Part shown: piece after piece, positions 36,975-49,039 of the stretch
How positions within the stretch are numbered: position 1 is the stretch's first letter
How the letters are laid out: every line of letters starts with the position of its first letter
Source: Dermanyssus gallinae
Lineage: Eukaryota > Arthropoda > Arachnida > Mesostigmata > Dermanyssidae
Assembly: GCA_003439945.1 (NCBI GenBank)
Contig: QVRM01001450.1
Coordinates: 544,501-608,500, forward strand
Length of the DNA stretch: 64,000 nucleotides
Reading direction: 5' to 3'
Notes under the pieces: generated by a model
What the model saw: the letters and a program-made list of their open reading frames with translations, nothing else
Database searches by the model: none
Told to the model about the DNA's origin: nothing
Position numbers and translations under genes: made by a program

Positions 36975-38275
36975 GCTAACGCGTTGCGCCTGGAAAATGA
37001 TCTCGAACGGCAGGGCTTTGTATCAGAAGAACAGCATAGATTTAGGCACTGCAGATCAACGCGCACAGCTTGCGCGATCATTATCGACGAAATCGAGAAA
37101 ATAGTGAGCTACCGCGTGCAGTCAATGTTTGCAGTATTTGTGGATTTCAAATCTGCTTTTGATACTGCACCTTGCAACACTGCCCTCTAGAAGCTGGCAA
37201 CATATGGTGCGCCAGTACGCTTTCTCAAGCTACTGGCGGCTATTGGAGACTCAAGGAGAGCAATCATATAGTGTACGACGATGTTGCCAAACATTCCAAA
37301 TTTAGACAGATAACGGGTGTTACACAGGGCAATAACCTTAATACAGTTCTGTTTTCTGTTAGCGTCACTCACCTGTCGGCAGCTGTGAAGCAAAAGAATA
37401 CATCAGTGCAACTCAGCCTATATTCGGATATTATTGTGCTCTCTACATTACAAATTGCTTCCATATCCATCAAACGTTGGCCGCCCTTGCAAAGGTCGCG
37501 ATAGACACTTCAATGGAGATAAATATTTTCAACACAAAATCAACAAAGTTCCGTCGCGGAGAACAACTTGCAGCTGTAGACAACATAAAGCTCTATGGAC
37601 GACCTGTAGACGAACCAACCATTTCTCGTATTAAACTTGTCAACCATTTCTCGTATTAGACTTGGAACCTACGCCGAACACCACTTCGTTTCCCAGACGT
37701 ATAGAAGAAAGGGTCCGTAAGGCGGTCATCGCCATCTACTCAATTAATGATCCGCAACTCCTCTTTCGCAAGCTGTGCGATTGAGCTTGTTTGGAAGAGC
37801 CTCAGAGTCTCGAGCTTCAAAGAGCTCGACCGTCTGAAAGCAACATGATAAAACAGAGTTATCGGTGTTGACAAAGCAGCCGCAACCGATTAGTGTGTCT
37901 GGCTGCGGCCACGCCTCATTTAATATGAGCCTTTTAGCGCCACTTTAATCTGTGGTTAACTCGCGAATATCTAGAACATTTGTTAAAGTGGCTAGTTTAG
38001 GTGTGTCAAGTACACATAAACTTCTATCCCTATGAGCAACCCGTATCGTGGAAGGGTGCCCAACACCTGCTAACTGGCCACCTAATTATGCCTCAGGCAG
38101 TGCACAACCTTCATAACGAAGCGTGCACGAAGGTAGCCGAGCGGCGGACCTACCGGCACTGTGGAAAGCTTGCTCAACTTACCAGCTATTGTACTGTTGC
38201 CGGAACCCACCAACACTTCGTCATATTCATTGAACTTATTTGACTTATATAACAAACACTTGACTTGAATAATAA
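36975..38275 (+). pseudogene. Eroded LINE RT relic related to the 48-52-kb element
   Basis: RT blocks can be followed through several frames: VSEEQHRFRHCRSTRTAC, VFVDFKSAFDTAP, ITGVTQGNNLNTVLFSV, a degraded core LSLYSDIIVLS where YADD should be, TKSTKFRRGEQLAAVDNIKLYG, SRNRLVCLAAATPHL and finally CGKLAQLTSYC near the C-terminus. The order and wording match the element at 47.9-51.9 kb, including the unusual QGNNL/QGDNL variant of QGDPL. Numerous stops and shifts. The tail has TTGACTTATATAACAAAC and an AATAAATCATTG end near 38275. Confidence 0.8.
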
Positions 38276-38285
38276 ATCATTGATT

Positions 38286-38352
38286 GCGCGTATAGCGTGC
38301 AACCATACGCGCATGTTAAAACACAATCGCGCTATCATGCGATTGTGTTTTA
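38286..38352. repeat. Two consecutive hairpins after the LINE relic
   Basis: GCGCGTAT/ATACGCGC (38286-38293 with 38305-38312), then a perfect 14-bp stem TAAAACACAATCGC (38317-38330) with 38339-38352 around the loop GCTATCAT. Confidence 0.85.
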
Positions 38353-39530
38353 CGATGCAGGATATTCTGCTACTGCTATGCAATGGGGATTAACTACTGC
38401 TGCCACTTTAGTAAATGAAGAACAGGTTCCGGGACGGATGCTTTCAGGTATAAATATAGCACCCATACCTGTACGTTCTAAAAGCCCTTGTCATTACACC
38501 AGCTTGCAACGCCGCGTTTTTGACTCGCGTAAAATTGAGCCCGTGGGCCTGTTTAAAATTGTTAACCCTAAAGGTTCATGCTGCTTACTATTTTTCACTA
38601 GTCCAGCATCGTGTAGTCCATGCGGTACAAAGCACACAAAGAGTAAATGTTAACATACTCTGCGTCAATCGAAAAGTTTCTGGCATCTGTTTCTCAGTTT
38701 CTGACAATGAGCAGTCAACGGATGTTCATCAGATAAGGTCTATCATGTATCGGAGCCTTCTACTTGAGACGACCTATTAATAAGAACGCCACCACAATTT
38801 GCCCTAAATTGCGGTGCGATCAAAGTAAACGTGAAGGAGCTTAACAAGTGAGGCTGGAATTAATGCCGGTGATCTGCATTTAATGCACCATTCGATATCT
38901 CAGGAAGACATTCAGAACACATGGTCTTACCATCACTGATCTCCGGGGTAGGCATATTTTGCCCGAAGTACCGGTCTAGCCATTAGGTAATAGGCGAAAA
39001 TTGCCTAAGCTGCATAAGCTGCCGCGGATGCAGATCCAGACGCCATTTATGGTTGGTTTTTCGGGCATCCTAGATTGTTGACGCATGCAGGAACATTTAG
39101 GAGGAGTATAAGAGCATTATCCACCTACTACGCTGGCGCGTACGCAATTATTTTCATATGAGCCTAGCGATGTTATTGCCTGTCCGTAGAGTTGGGACCG
39201 TTTCTAGCTGGACACAATAGCATACTATCGCGGCAGAAAATATCGTGGGCCGCCAATGAAAATCAGTCTGTGATCCGGCGAGTCAGTTTTGGAGACACTA
39301 AGGGTAGTAGATTAATCTCCGAGGAAATCCTCTTCTATCTTCTTCCCGCGATGTATCTGAGGAATCTGAGTAGAGACGGTAACGGACAAACAGGCTAGAG
39401 AGTCCTGCTGCACAGTGTTTCAACAAGAGTTGCAACTGTGTGATCTATTTTGATAGAAATAGTTTGTTCCTGTTTTATTTTCCACACCCAAGTCTACTAC
39501 TCTAGGTCGTGGATCAATACTCATACACTT
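38353..39530. other. Intergenic, no feature recognised
   Basis: Small frames at 38297-38653 and 39192-39398 carry no motif I recognise. Confidence 0.35.
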
Positions 39531-39531
39531 T

Positions 39532-39662
39532 GTGATTTTATCAGATTTAAACACAGATACATATATAATATACTTAAATCTAACAAACCTGTTCATTTTA
39601 TCAGATTTAAACACACATACATATATAATATACTTAAATCTAACAAACCTGTTGATTTTATC
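39532..39662. repeat. 60-bp tandem duplication
   Basis: The block starting TCAGATTTAAACACA at 39541 repeats exactly 60 bases later at 39601 with two base changes; a partial third copy flanks it. Being a multiple of three it keeps frames open on both strands, but I do not regard these as genes. Confidence 0.95.
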
Positions 39663-41048
39663 GTTACTTTGGTGCAACGAATAACTCGAACGTTTTTATG
39701 TCACATCCGACAAAAAATGCCCTGTTTTGCCACGTTTTCCGAATTGCCTAACTAACCGAAGTGAACTTTTTGCTAAGTCGGGTGCAAAGAATTACATGCT
39801 TTCTGTTTGCACTCGTAACGCTTAATACGTGGCAACAGAGTACTGGCTGGAACATAATGCATACTACCTATCATTAAGCATGTTTGTGTGGTGACCGGCT
39901 AAGCTATCTCAGCTGTAGGCATAGTCTGCACAATGCTCTTAGGACAACTCGGCAGGGTCTCATCGAAATAATGCCACTCAATGCCTCGGCTTAGGCACGC
40001 AGCTATCACTCACAACAAGCACGTAAAAAATGTAGAAATAGATAAAGATCAACGAATGGGCCCGATGAGCCCGAAAACAATATGCATAAGCATAAAGGCA
40101 TAGGAGAACATGCCACTGACTGCCGTGACTGTCAAATATGATGAAGGCGCTTTAGAAAAGAATCCGCCTATTTAGCCATTCGCCAAGAAAACAAACTGCG
40201 TGTACGTGCTCCCAATAATGCGACCATATGATTTGCGATTGTGCTCACAACGACCAAGGGACAAGTGTCCCATTAAAACTAGCCCAGGCCGTTGCCTAAC
40301 GGATGTTGGCATTGCGTGGTTAATGCCTCATGCTACGAAATCCCTCACGCTCACGTGCTAGTGTCGTTTTAGGAAAGGTAAGTTTGCCTAGAAAAACATG
40401 GGCTCAGTGTCATCGCATCTAGGTTAGGTTAGGTCGAGGCAAATGCGAGGTGCTTGTGGTGATGGAAATATAGGCCTAGGCCGTCGTTCGATTCCGGGCA
40501 AGTGCTATATATGGGGCTTAGCTGATATGCGTGCGAAAATGAATTTATGCAAAGCAGTTGGAGACTGACTTGCCAGTCTGGCAAAAAAACAGGCATATAG
40601 CAAAAGCTTTCAGGTACAAGCGGCTGCAAGCAAACTATTGTACAATGGTCAGATGGTGGACTGCGGCCACTTACCGCACTACAGAATATATCCGACAAAC
40701 GGAAAGATAAGGCGCTAAGAGCTAGAATGGAAACAGGTTACGGTGATCAAGATGACTGACTGAGGGAGAGGGGAGGGAGGGCTGGGAGCAGCTAATCCCT
40801 CAACCGGATCCTGACGCTTCCTCTCAGCACGGATGGTTTTGGGCATTGAGGTCTACGCCTATAGAGCCGCTTCGATAAGAGCCCAAGAACTCCTCTTTCA
40901 GGCCTCTGTGATAGCCTGATACGTCTAAAATGCAAGTGTCTATGGATTCAATTGCGCGTTGTACATTTATAGAAGCGTAACTGTTTAAAAAACTATTGTT
41001 CCGTTTAAAGACACTGTTCAAACGCTTCTGCATCTTAATTTTTGAATC

Positions 41049-41091
<43 letters not shown>

Positions 41092-43325
41092 TGCATCACC
41101 TTGGAACTGAGGATAAACCTGTGTTTGAGATCTTCTCATTCAGTGCAATTTATACCAAAGGGACTCATCTATTCTCATATAGTGAGAATGCGCTGCTAAC
41201 TTTACTAAAGACGTTCTACTTGGTAGTATTCAGACTCGTACGTGGGACTGTCGACGGTACTAGTATTGCTGAATGAGGGCTGCGGGAAGGCAACGACGAG
41301 AGGGCATTGAAGTGAGACAACAACAACGACAAGGGTAGCAGCAACACTTACTACACCAACAACGACTTTGACCAAAGATAGAGAAGAACAGAACAGCGGT
41401 ACCGAGGGGAAGCTAGGCCAATTATAAACGAATTAAGCATAATCTACTTGCTCTGAAGGCACGTGTTTCGGAAGGATAGGCGGGGCACCCGTTTCCCGCT
41501 GACCGGCAGCTGGTGAGCAGCAGTTGTGCGTTGCCCCCGCGCGCGAGGGGGTGTCGCCGTGATTACCGGCGATACGCGTTTTGGTCGAAGATAGCGACAA
41601 AGAGAGAGAGAGAGAGATCGACAGAGAGAGAGGGGGGAATCGCGAGAGAGGAGGTCAGCCAGCCAGTCAGGTGGATCGTTATTGTTAAGTTTTCTCGGGG
41701 GGGGGGGGAGGGCAATAAACAGAACATCCATGGTGCGCACCCGCAGGAGGGACTTAGCAGGTGGTAATCCGGCCGCTCGAGTCTCCAGTCGCCTGTCACT
41801 GTCGAGCGGCCAACTTCAAGTTGGGGCTGGATGGACAACGGTTGAACGCTGTATCATTAGCGACGGCAAATTGCGAAATTCAAACACGACGGTAAGGAGG
41901 CGGCCGCTGACGATGACGACGACAGCAACCGCCCGTTGCGCGTCAATGCCCGTTTGCTTCCATCTAACAAATGCTGAGTACCTTCGAAAATAGTTAAGGA
42001 AGTCAGCATCACCTTGGGATTGCTTCGTTCTTTTTCAATCAGCTTGGACTTCTTCGTGTTGTCCGTCATGTTACGTGTTCGATATTTCCCTTTTCTGTTT
42101 TATTTCTCCTATTTTCGCCGCTTATTCACAAGTTTGCCAAGTTTGTTCCATTGCCTTAGTACTTTATAAGATCTGCTTTGTCTAGCCGTTCTCTCTCTCT
42201 ATCTCTGATCTATCTCGCAATTTTCTCCCTTTTTGCGCATCTCTCTCTCTCTCCCGGTTTCTGGCTCTTTTCTTTGAATTTCGTTTTCACTCTGTCCCAT
42301 TGCTTCGTTGCGTCATTTGTCCCGAGCTAGGGGGTCAGAGCAGCACGACAGTGGGTCAACCAAAGTAAGTCATCCACTCGCTGGGGCTGATCCCCTCCTG
42401 CTGCTGCTAAAGCAGCAGCTCCAATTGCGCTTATGCCTGCAATGAGGACAGCAGGCACCGCCATCATCGTCCCTTGGGACGGGCACACAAGTGCAGGGCA
42501 ACCTTAGAAGTCTAGCGTTGTATATATTCGTCCAGACGTATATTCGTCCCTCCGCGCTCGTCAGATTTTTACCGTGCTGTTGGACGTCAGGGTCGCCGCC
42601 AAATTACGAGTCGTACTGCACGAGCTTTCACTGAGCTTCCGAAGAGGTGAGGAATCAAAAATAGTGATCCTCCCTTAAATATGCCCGGCGACCGACACGC
42701 CAAAAAGCACGCGAAATGCACTTACAAGGGCGGCCTTACAATAGCCAAGAATTACCATCAGCGTGCGACATGCACGTGCACGGACGACGTCACAACAGTG
42801 AAAAACTATCATCATCATCATCAGTGCGCGATATTCAAGCTTGTGCCGCAACTCACTCAATACTGAAGTAATAATAATAATAATTATTATTATTATTATT
42901 ATTATTGGAGGACAGAATTCGTAATATGAATGAGCTGGGCTGTTTACTTCTATACTAGATCGCAAGAATCGAGGAAAATTCAACATTTAAATTCAATTGC
43001 ATTCTATCGAACTCACGAGACCAGGAATCAGGAAACTCACGAGAACAGGAATAATGCGCAAATGGCAGCCAAACAGTTACACGAATATCCTAAGCAAAAG
43101 TCATGAGGCAGTACACTTGGATAGAGTAGAAAGAGCTTTAACTCAAGCTATCTGATTACTCTGTAGCTTGTGCGGCTGTGTGAAAAACAACTAATATTCA
43201 AGCAGGTGATCTAAGCAATAGATGAGAGGATGTCCAGATAAGCTCAGTACCTCGTCAAGTTCCAAAAACGCTGATATAGAGCTCTTTACCTTTTTGTCTT
43301 TTCCCGAAGCAATAGTAGGGCGGCT
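39663..43325. other. Intergenic with simple repeats
   Basis: (TA)n at 41058-41090, GA-rich patch at 41596-41630, CT-rich patches at 42190-42255, and (TAA)n running into (TTA)n at 42869-42905, itself a palindrome. TAGGTTAGGTTAGG at 40420-40433 is too short to call telomeric. The minus-strand 40824-41099 frame is unrecognised. Confidence 0.4.
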
Positions 43326-43339
43326 TCTCACCTATTATA

Positions 43340-43920
43340 AATTGGTGCGCGCGAGGCAGGCATCATAGAAGCGTTTACAATCGCTGAATATGCAGACAAT
43401 GCCATACTGGTGATTATGTGGCATAGACTGTGACATAGACACAGATAATGACAGGACCGTGGGAGCATTCGAACATACGACGGATTGGATGAGACGTGCC
43501 TTTGGCTCGATCTGAGTCTTGAGGGGAAGACGGAGACCGTAGTCTCTACTGGAAAACACGGCACAAGAAGCTGGCTAGACATCCGACTAAAACGCAACTA
43601 TGGTCGAGTGATTATTAGCGCGCAGTTCAAATGTCTCGACGTTATGCTCGATCAGCTAACATATAAGTCATGCAACGTGCTAAGCGTATTCTACCGCCAA
43701 AAGCCGCGACCAGCTCAACTAGTGCTAAGAGTAGGCACGGTTTCCTTGATAGGAAGGGATTGCTGGAAACGATGACCTGCCTCCTTATCGGCGGCCATTT
43801 GCGCGGCTTCTCCCTGGGGAAAAGTTCTTGCCTGCTTACGGAGTCGCAGGTCTTGGAGAAGCAGGTCTTGGATAGCCTCTTCGGGACGTTCAGACGTACA
43901 GTTGCGTAGCAGTCTTCAGC
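43340..43920 (+). pseudogene. R1/Jockey-like LINE RT fragment
   Basis: Across frames: GIIEAFTIAEYADNAILVI, where YADN stands for the catalytic YADD, then TVGAFEHTTDWMRRAF, GKTETVVSTGKH (the K-T-E-x-V-x-x-T-x-K pattern after the core), and SAQFKCLDVMLDQLTY at the usual KYLGVxxDxxL position. The gap lengths match R1/Jockey-type RTs. Loss of the second catalytic Asp and several stops show it is dead. Confidence 0.6.
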
Positions 43921-45035
43921 ACTGCTTCTAGCCGGAAGTATCCTTCAGGGTGTTGACAGCTGAGCAGATGGGAAGCAAAGAGAAGGACCTAGCGGAGTCA
44001 TCACAGAGAAGAGGCGCAACCATCGTGAATTTGTCAAACGCTAGCAAGGACTGGAGACGGTGACGCTAAAGAGATTGCAGACACAAGAATGGGTAGCGGA
44101 AGAGAGAACAGGACGCCACGCAATGCATATAAATAAATATAGACGTGAGCCATGCCACCACGCGACAAGATCGCACACGTTATAATTCAATACATTGAGT
44201 GGCCGTCAATGTCAATGCGATCATGGCCATACCGCATCGGGGTGATTCGAAGTGCCAAGCTTCTTTGCGTCTGCGATGCTGACGAAAATCATAGCACATA
44301 CAGTGCACTATCCCGAAGCAAGACACATAGGCAACCCGTTCCCCGTATATATATATATATATATATATATTCGAACGATTCCACGGTATAATATAGCGCA
44401 GATCTGATCTTACCGCAATGTAAGCAAATAACTCTTTCTTAATGGTTTTCGTTTTCGCCCGGGTCTGCGCAGTGCAGCGCACGCAATTTTCGGAACGGAC
44501 TTATGGAACATATATATATATATATATATATATACGAAGCGAAAAAAAAGAAATACGTGACACTATCGCTGCATTTATCTTTGAGCGTGCATGAACTACA
44601 CCATGCAAATAATTAAAGGTTGGAAACATATAATAATTCGACAAGAACATGTTTTCATGTCTTACACCGCATAATTTTGTATAAATAGGTTGTGAATAGT
44701 CACCTGGTATCCTTTAAACGATGATGCGCTTAGCTCTGCCCTCTCCGCGATCTGCCCTCATCCGCAAACACAATAGAGTAGGATTGCCAAATGCAAAATA
44801 GAGTTCCATTACATAGCGGAAGAACGCATAGAGATGGCAAACATTTATCATGAAAAAGGAACTCTTTACTGGAGCATACTGGCGAGCTCGTCGTGCACTT
44901 TGCGACATAGCCGGCTTTGTGACAACACCGCTCGAGAACTTGTGCAAAAGTTTCACCTCAGGATAGGCTCAGCACGTAGTGTGCCAAGCCGTTGAAGACC
45001 GCGGTGGCCAGTAGTGTATAGCGGAGTCCGGAAAC
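43921..45035. other. Intergenic with TA tracts
   Basis: (TA)n at 44346-44370 and 44509-44534. No element recognised. Confidence 0.4.
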
Positions 45036-45039
45036 ATCG

Positions 45040-45600
45040 GTTCGGTGACGTGGTTAGCAACTGGGTCTTTCGCACAAGTTAACTTGATGTATCTTGAGGT
45101 CGGATATAGCAATGTCTACTTACTGTACAAAATTCAACTGACGCAAGACATCAAGCCTACGAAACTAATTGGGCTTTCGAGATTATGCACCTTGATGCCG
45201 AATAACACAAAAAATTATCTTTTCCGACGAAGCATTTCGATTTCTAACTGAACAGAAGCATGAGCAAACAGAACTGTAGCACCTGCACAACCGACAAGTC
45301 GCAGGTGATTCACGTAAAGCCGTTCCATGTGCCATATGTGACAGTCTGGTGCGGCCTCTGGTCCAAACGAATCATTGGATCCTTTTAACTTCACTGTGAT
45401 TGACGAACGCTGCCGCAGCACGATCCTGAATTGTATTTAGCCGAATTTGAACGAAATCGATGCGAGTGAACTCTGGTGGGTTTCAGCACAATGGTGCCAC
45501 AATCCACACAGCCGGCGAAACAACAGGGTTGAAATGCCCTGTACGAAAGTCATCCACTGGCCTTCAAGATATTGCGCTTTAAAGCGTTTAGAATGTTTCC
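45040..45600 (+). pseudogene. Tc1/mariner-superfamily transposase relic (DD37D-like)
   Basis: Read through frames: YKIQLTQDIKP, then IIFSDEAF-like sequence (CTTTTCCGACGAAGCATTTC) with the first catalytic Asp, HVKPFHVPYVTVWCGLWSKR followed by IIGSF, and GFQHNGATIHTAGETTG at the position of WFQQDGATxHTA, in which the second catalytic Asp has become Asn. These blocks and their order are those of the arthropod maT/DD37D-like transposases. The third acidic residue is not found. Frames shift at least three times. Confidence 0.7.
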
Positions 45601-46720
45601 CTAGTTTGCTTTGTAAAGAGTAAACTATACGCTAATAAACTCACGCTCACGGAAGAATTACTCCACTTTTGTTGAATTATTTTTGTAAAAATAAAAAAAA
45701 GTCGGCACCTCACCGACATTGTATTTGATTAGAAATTACAATATATATGTGTAAGCATAGTACATGTATATATATATTTTTTTTGGCAAAACGCTAGATT
45801 GATGTAACATTGATGATTTGGCAAAACACTGTGATGTAACATAACCACACTTACCTAGCCCGGTTGTTAATAAATAAAGAAATATTTTTTTGTTGCAGAA
45901 ACTTTTTTATTCTAATCTGTTATTGGTAGACAGAATCAAATATTTGTACAACAATAGTAATAAGAGGGTTGACAGAGCTTTTAAGCAAACAGCCGAAGTC
46001 CCTTTGCGCAAGAATTGTATGGATTTGACGGGAAACACTACTTTAGCAAAATGCACAATACACTCGCTTTAGCAGCACCGCACAAACAAATTATTTTGTT
46101 TTGACGCGAATAGGTGAGTGGTGCGGGGTTATTGTTGTCGACCAGAGTTATTGATGTTGGTGTTGTTGTTACTGAGGATTATGATTGATCATGATGATGA
46201 CACAAATGGTGAGGAGGTGATAGCTGTTGTTGGTGTTGTTGTTACGTGTTGGCATTCTCCGACCAACAGCTGAGAACGAAGAGGACAACAATATCAATAT
46301 CAAGGCTGTTTACCTTCATGATGCTTCGTGATGCAAAATGGCTGACGCATTCTGACCTCGGCATGAGGGAGGAAAGACGAGAACTCGTGAGCGTAGCTGA
46401 TCGGGTGGAAATCCAACCGTCGCTGAGTGGGCCCTTACCGCGGAGAAGATGGATATAAATGCATAGGTATAAAACAACTACACATATACAAAGCTAGACA
46501 TCACTGGTTGTCGGATACTGGTTACATGACCGGAATGCTTTGTCATATGTCTGGAAGGCTCGTGGGCATTATCGCCTAAGCCTCGGTTAGCCAGTTGCAC
46601 GTACTGGCAATGCACGTAGGGCTGGCTCGTGGCTTTGGCCAATGTTTCTGCTATCTTTTTCTTGCTGTTGTTGTATTTGTGGATTGATGTGGAGAATGGA
46701 ACACCATATCGTCACGAATA
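45601..46720. other. Intergenic, GTT-rich in part
   Basis: A GTTGTTG-rich patch lies at 46120-46240. No feature recognised. Confidence 0.4.
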
Positions 46721-46723
46721 CGT

Positions 46724-46972
46724 ATGTGCTTGTCGTTAACGTTTTTGTTGTTAATAGTCAATCATAGCCGAATTGTAGCTCTTAGTGTTTTGCTAGTATT
46801 AGCCGATTATGGCTCAGTTCAACCTTTACCTCGTCCACAACATGAAATCAAGTTAACTATTCGGTGGATAGAGCACGTGACTAAAAAGGCCTGCCTATCC
46901 GAGCAAGGAGCTGTTTTGTGTATCTCATGTCAGGCTATCTACCAGCTAATGAAACAACCCGACTACGACTGA
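46724..46972 (+). CDS. Hypothetical small ORF, possibly secreted
   Basis: 82 codons, unrecognised. The first ~30 residues are hydrophobic (SLTFLLLIV, then IVALSVLLVLA), so the N-terminus could be a signal peptide or membrane segment. The rest is polar, with one Lys-Lys pair before CLSEQGAVLCISC, a group of three Cys, and a charged end QPDYD. The frame is preceded by an in-frame TGA about 13 codons upstream. It lies outside any TE that I can see. An ORF this size can easily arise by chance, and a mono-exonic gene or a terminal exon are only possibilities. I assign no function. Confidence 0.2.
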   Translation: MCLSLTFLLLIVNHSRIVALSVLLVLADYGSVQPLPRPQHEIKLTIRWIEHVTKKACLSEQGAVLCISCQAIYQLMKQPDYD

Positions 46973-47926
46973 AGATGCCGCTTACAGTACTTTACGAATG
47001 TTTTATTTCGGAGTAGAAAGCTAAAGTCGAACAGGCCAGACGGGTGGTCGCGGAATGCACAACACTGGATCAAAAATCGTTGCACTAGTTCTCTCGCGGA
47101 AGACGTGAAGAAGATAAAGCACTACGAAGAAACCTTTATAAACTGTATACTATATTCAATTGAGTAAAATAAACATAATTTATTCATATCGTGGAAACCG
47201 GGAAAGGCAATTTACGAACACATTTGCCGGAAGAATGAACTTCAGAGTAATTTGCCACTAAATTGCCTTACTAATTGTCCTTCATTAAATAATTTTTGTT
47301 GATGTTGGAGCCTATCTACCCCAGAGTTAACTACATCACGCACGTTAAGAAGAACAAGTTACCTAAAACGCTAAAAACGGATCATTAGATATGCTATCCA
47401 GGTAAGCTTCTTAGCCTTGTTTTGATTGTTGGTATATACTGTAATTGTTCACAAACTGCATGCAGAATTTAACTTAAAACGTTATTTTTATGACTTCTTG
47501 GCGAATAGTGTTATATAAATTAAAGCCGGGCCACGCTACAGGCATACAAATACTGACTGCTGATACTTGAAAGAAAGAGCAATATGATTTTTGGGTCTGA
47601 CTTAGAGAAAACTCTGATCAATTTATAGTATCGTTTCCCTTACTAGATACAGTCCATCGTTGCTTGCAAGGGTGGCTTCAGCGCCAACAGGGTCGATTGC
47701 AGTTTCAAAAGAACCCACCTGCCACGTCAGTCAAACCACTTTCTCTAGAAGACTATGACATAAGAAAACTGTCAAAACTTCAATGTTTGGATAGTGAGAA
47801 ATGAATGGGCTGGTAGAAAGATCATTGCTTTTTAGGACGCCAGTCGCCATTTGAATAGGCTGCTGCCAACTGAATATTATTTGAGGCCTAAAGAATTCGG
47901 GCATTTGCATGACAAAAGAGCTTTAG
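46973..47926 (+). other. Upstream region of the LINE, possible 5' UTR
   Basis: No clear element start. A frame before the ORF1 Met reads LSLEDYDIRKLSKLQCLDSE at about 47740-47800 and may be an eroded N-terminal part of ORF1, but the link is weak. Confidence 0.3.
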
Positions 47927-49039
47927 ATGTCGAGGATTTTTCGCTACATTATTTATTTATTGCCAGGCAAAGTTGAAGAACCTCGATTTACTAGAAATGG
48001 GGAACTCGTTATTGCAGTAGAAGACGAGGTTGACAGAGGTACTTTGTTATCGCTGCAAGAGTTGGCGGGAGTTAAGGTATCTGCGAGAATAAGCGGAGCT
48101 CGCTCCTCAGTAAAAGGCAAGATTTCTGGTGTGCACCCTTCTATATCCGAAGCAGCCATATTAGCTTCTCTCACATCGTATGGAGTCTCCGAAGCAGTCC
48201 GAGTGAAAACAAAGAATCCAAGCACCAATATTGTAACGGCAACGGAGCATGTCATTCTGACCTTTGCGGGCAACAACTTTCCAGCAGAGGTCCGCCTGGG
48301 ACTTAAACAACACGGGGTCATGTTGTACCGCGAGCCAATGCAATGCTTCAGATGCTTTAGCATGGATCATTTAGTTACCAATTGCAAGATGACAAAGCCG
48401 AGATGCCGGAGGTGCGGGTCACAAGAGCATTTAAGGAAAGACTGTAAGGCAGAAGCCCGCTGCTGCCTGTGCAATGGTTGCCACGAAGCCACCTGGGGGT
48501 CCTGCCCACATAGGTTGCGCCGCATGGACATGCTAAATAAAACGTCGCGAAACATAATACAAAGGCAGACGGAAGCCCCAAGTATTCCACTCTGCGCTCC
48601 AGTAGCCTACGTTAACGCGTCGGATAACTTCTCCAAACGCAGTTGGTCTTCTGTAGTAAAGAACGGAATTAAAATAGCCAACGACCCCGCAGAGAGCAAG
48701 ATGCTCGAAACCCAAACAGCGCCGGCTGAAAGAAGACCATCTGTGGCCAAAAATAGTGATGGTCTTGTCCAATCTATCATGGATAAGATTATCCCTTGTA
48801 TCGTAGAAGCAGTACAAGCGGCAATCACCAGTGCCATTGGCAAAATAATGCCATCTCTATTCTCGCAGTTGTTAGGATCAGCGAGCTCCCTTAAAACAAA
48901 GAAACACCCTGAAAATATTGAGATCGGAGATGCACTCCGGCACTCAATCGAAGCGTCCCTACGAGAAGCGCTTCATGTCTCCACGAATGAGGTGACTCCA
49001 GATCCTGACGGAAAAAGTAAGAGTAAAGGGCATTCGTGA
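47927..49039 (+). CDS. LINE ORF1: gag-like nucleic-acid-binding protein
   Basis: 370 codons, uninterrupted. Residues ~100-140 (HVILTFAGNNFPAEVRLG...REPMQCFRC) look like the pre-knuckle domain of I/Jockey/R1-type ORF1 proteins. Three zinc knuckles follow: C140-X2-C-X4-H148-X4-C153, C160-X2-C-X4-H168-X4-C173 and C179-X2-C-X3-H186-X6-C193. The C-terminal third is polar, ending KSKSKGHS. In the family, ORF1p binds element RNA and forms the particle for reverse transcription. The ATG at 47927 is the first in frame; the true N-terminus may be further upstream if a shift has occurred. The stop is TGA at 49037-49039, and the next ORF continues in the same frame. Confidence 0.85.
   Translation: MSRIFRYIIYLLPGKVEEPRFTRNGELVIAVEDEVDRGTLLSLQELAGVKVSARISGARSSVKGKISGVHPSISEAAILASLTSYGVSEAVRVKTKNPSTNIVTATEHVILTFAGNNFPAEVRLGLKQHGVMLYREPMQCFRCFSMDHLVTNCKMTKPRCRRCGSQEHLRKDCKAEARCCLCNGCHEATWGSCPHRLRRMDMLNKTSRNIIQRQTEAPSIPLCAPVAYVNASDNFSKRSWSSVVKNGIKIANDPAESKMLETQTAPAERRPSVAKNSDGLVQSIMDKIIPCIVEAVQAAITSAIGKIMPSLFSQLLGSASSLKTKKHPENIEIGDALRHSIEASLREALHVSTNEVTPDPDGKSKSKGHS

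Noticed and set aside
40420..40433. TAGGTTAGGTTAGG, telomere-like
   Set aside because: Less than three units and not in an array; expected by chance in 64 kb.
40440..40510. tRNA-like B box (GTTCGATTCC near 40487)
   Set aside because: The flanking bases do not pair into a T stem and no acceptor stem or A box lines up.
47953..48370. Minus-strand frames opposite ORF1
   Set aside because: Shadows of the LINE ORF1, which has clear zinc knuckles.
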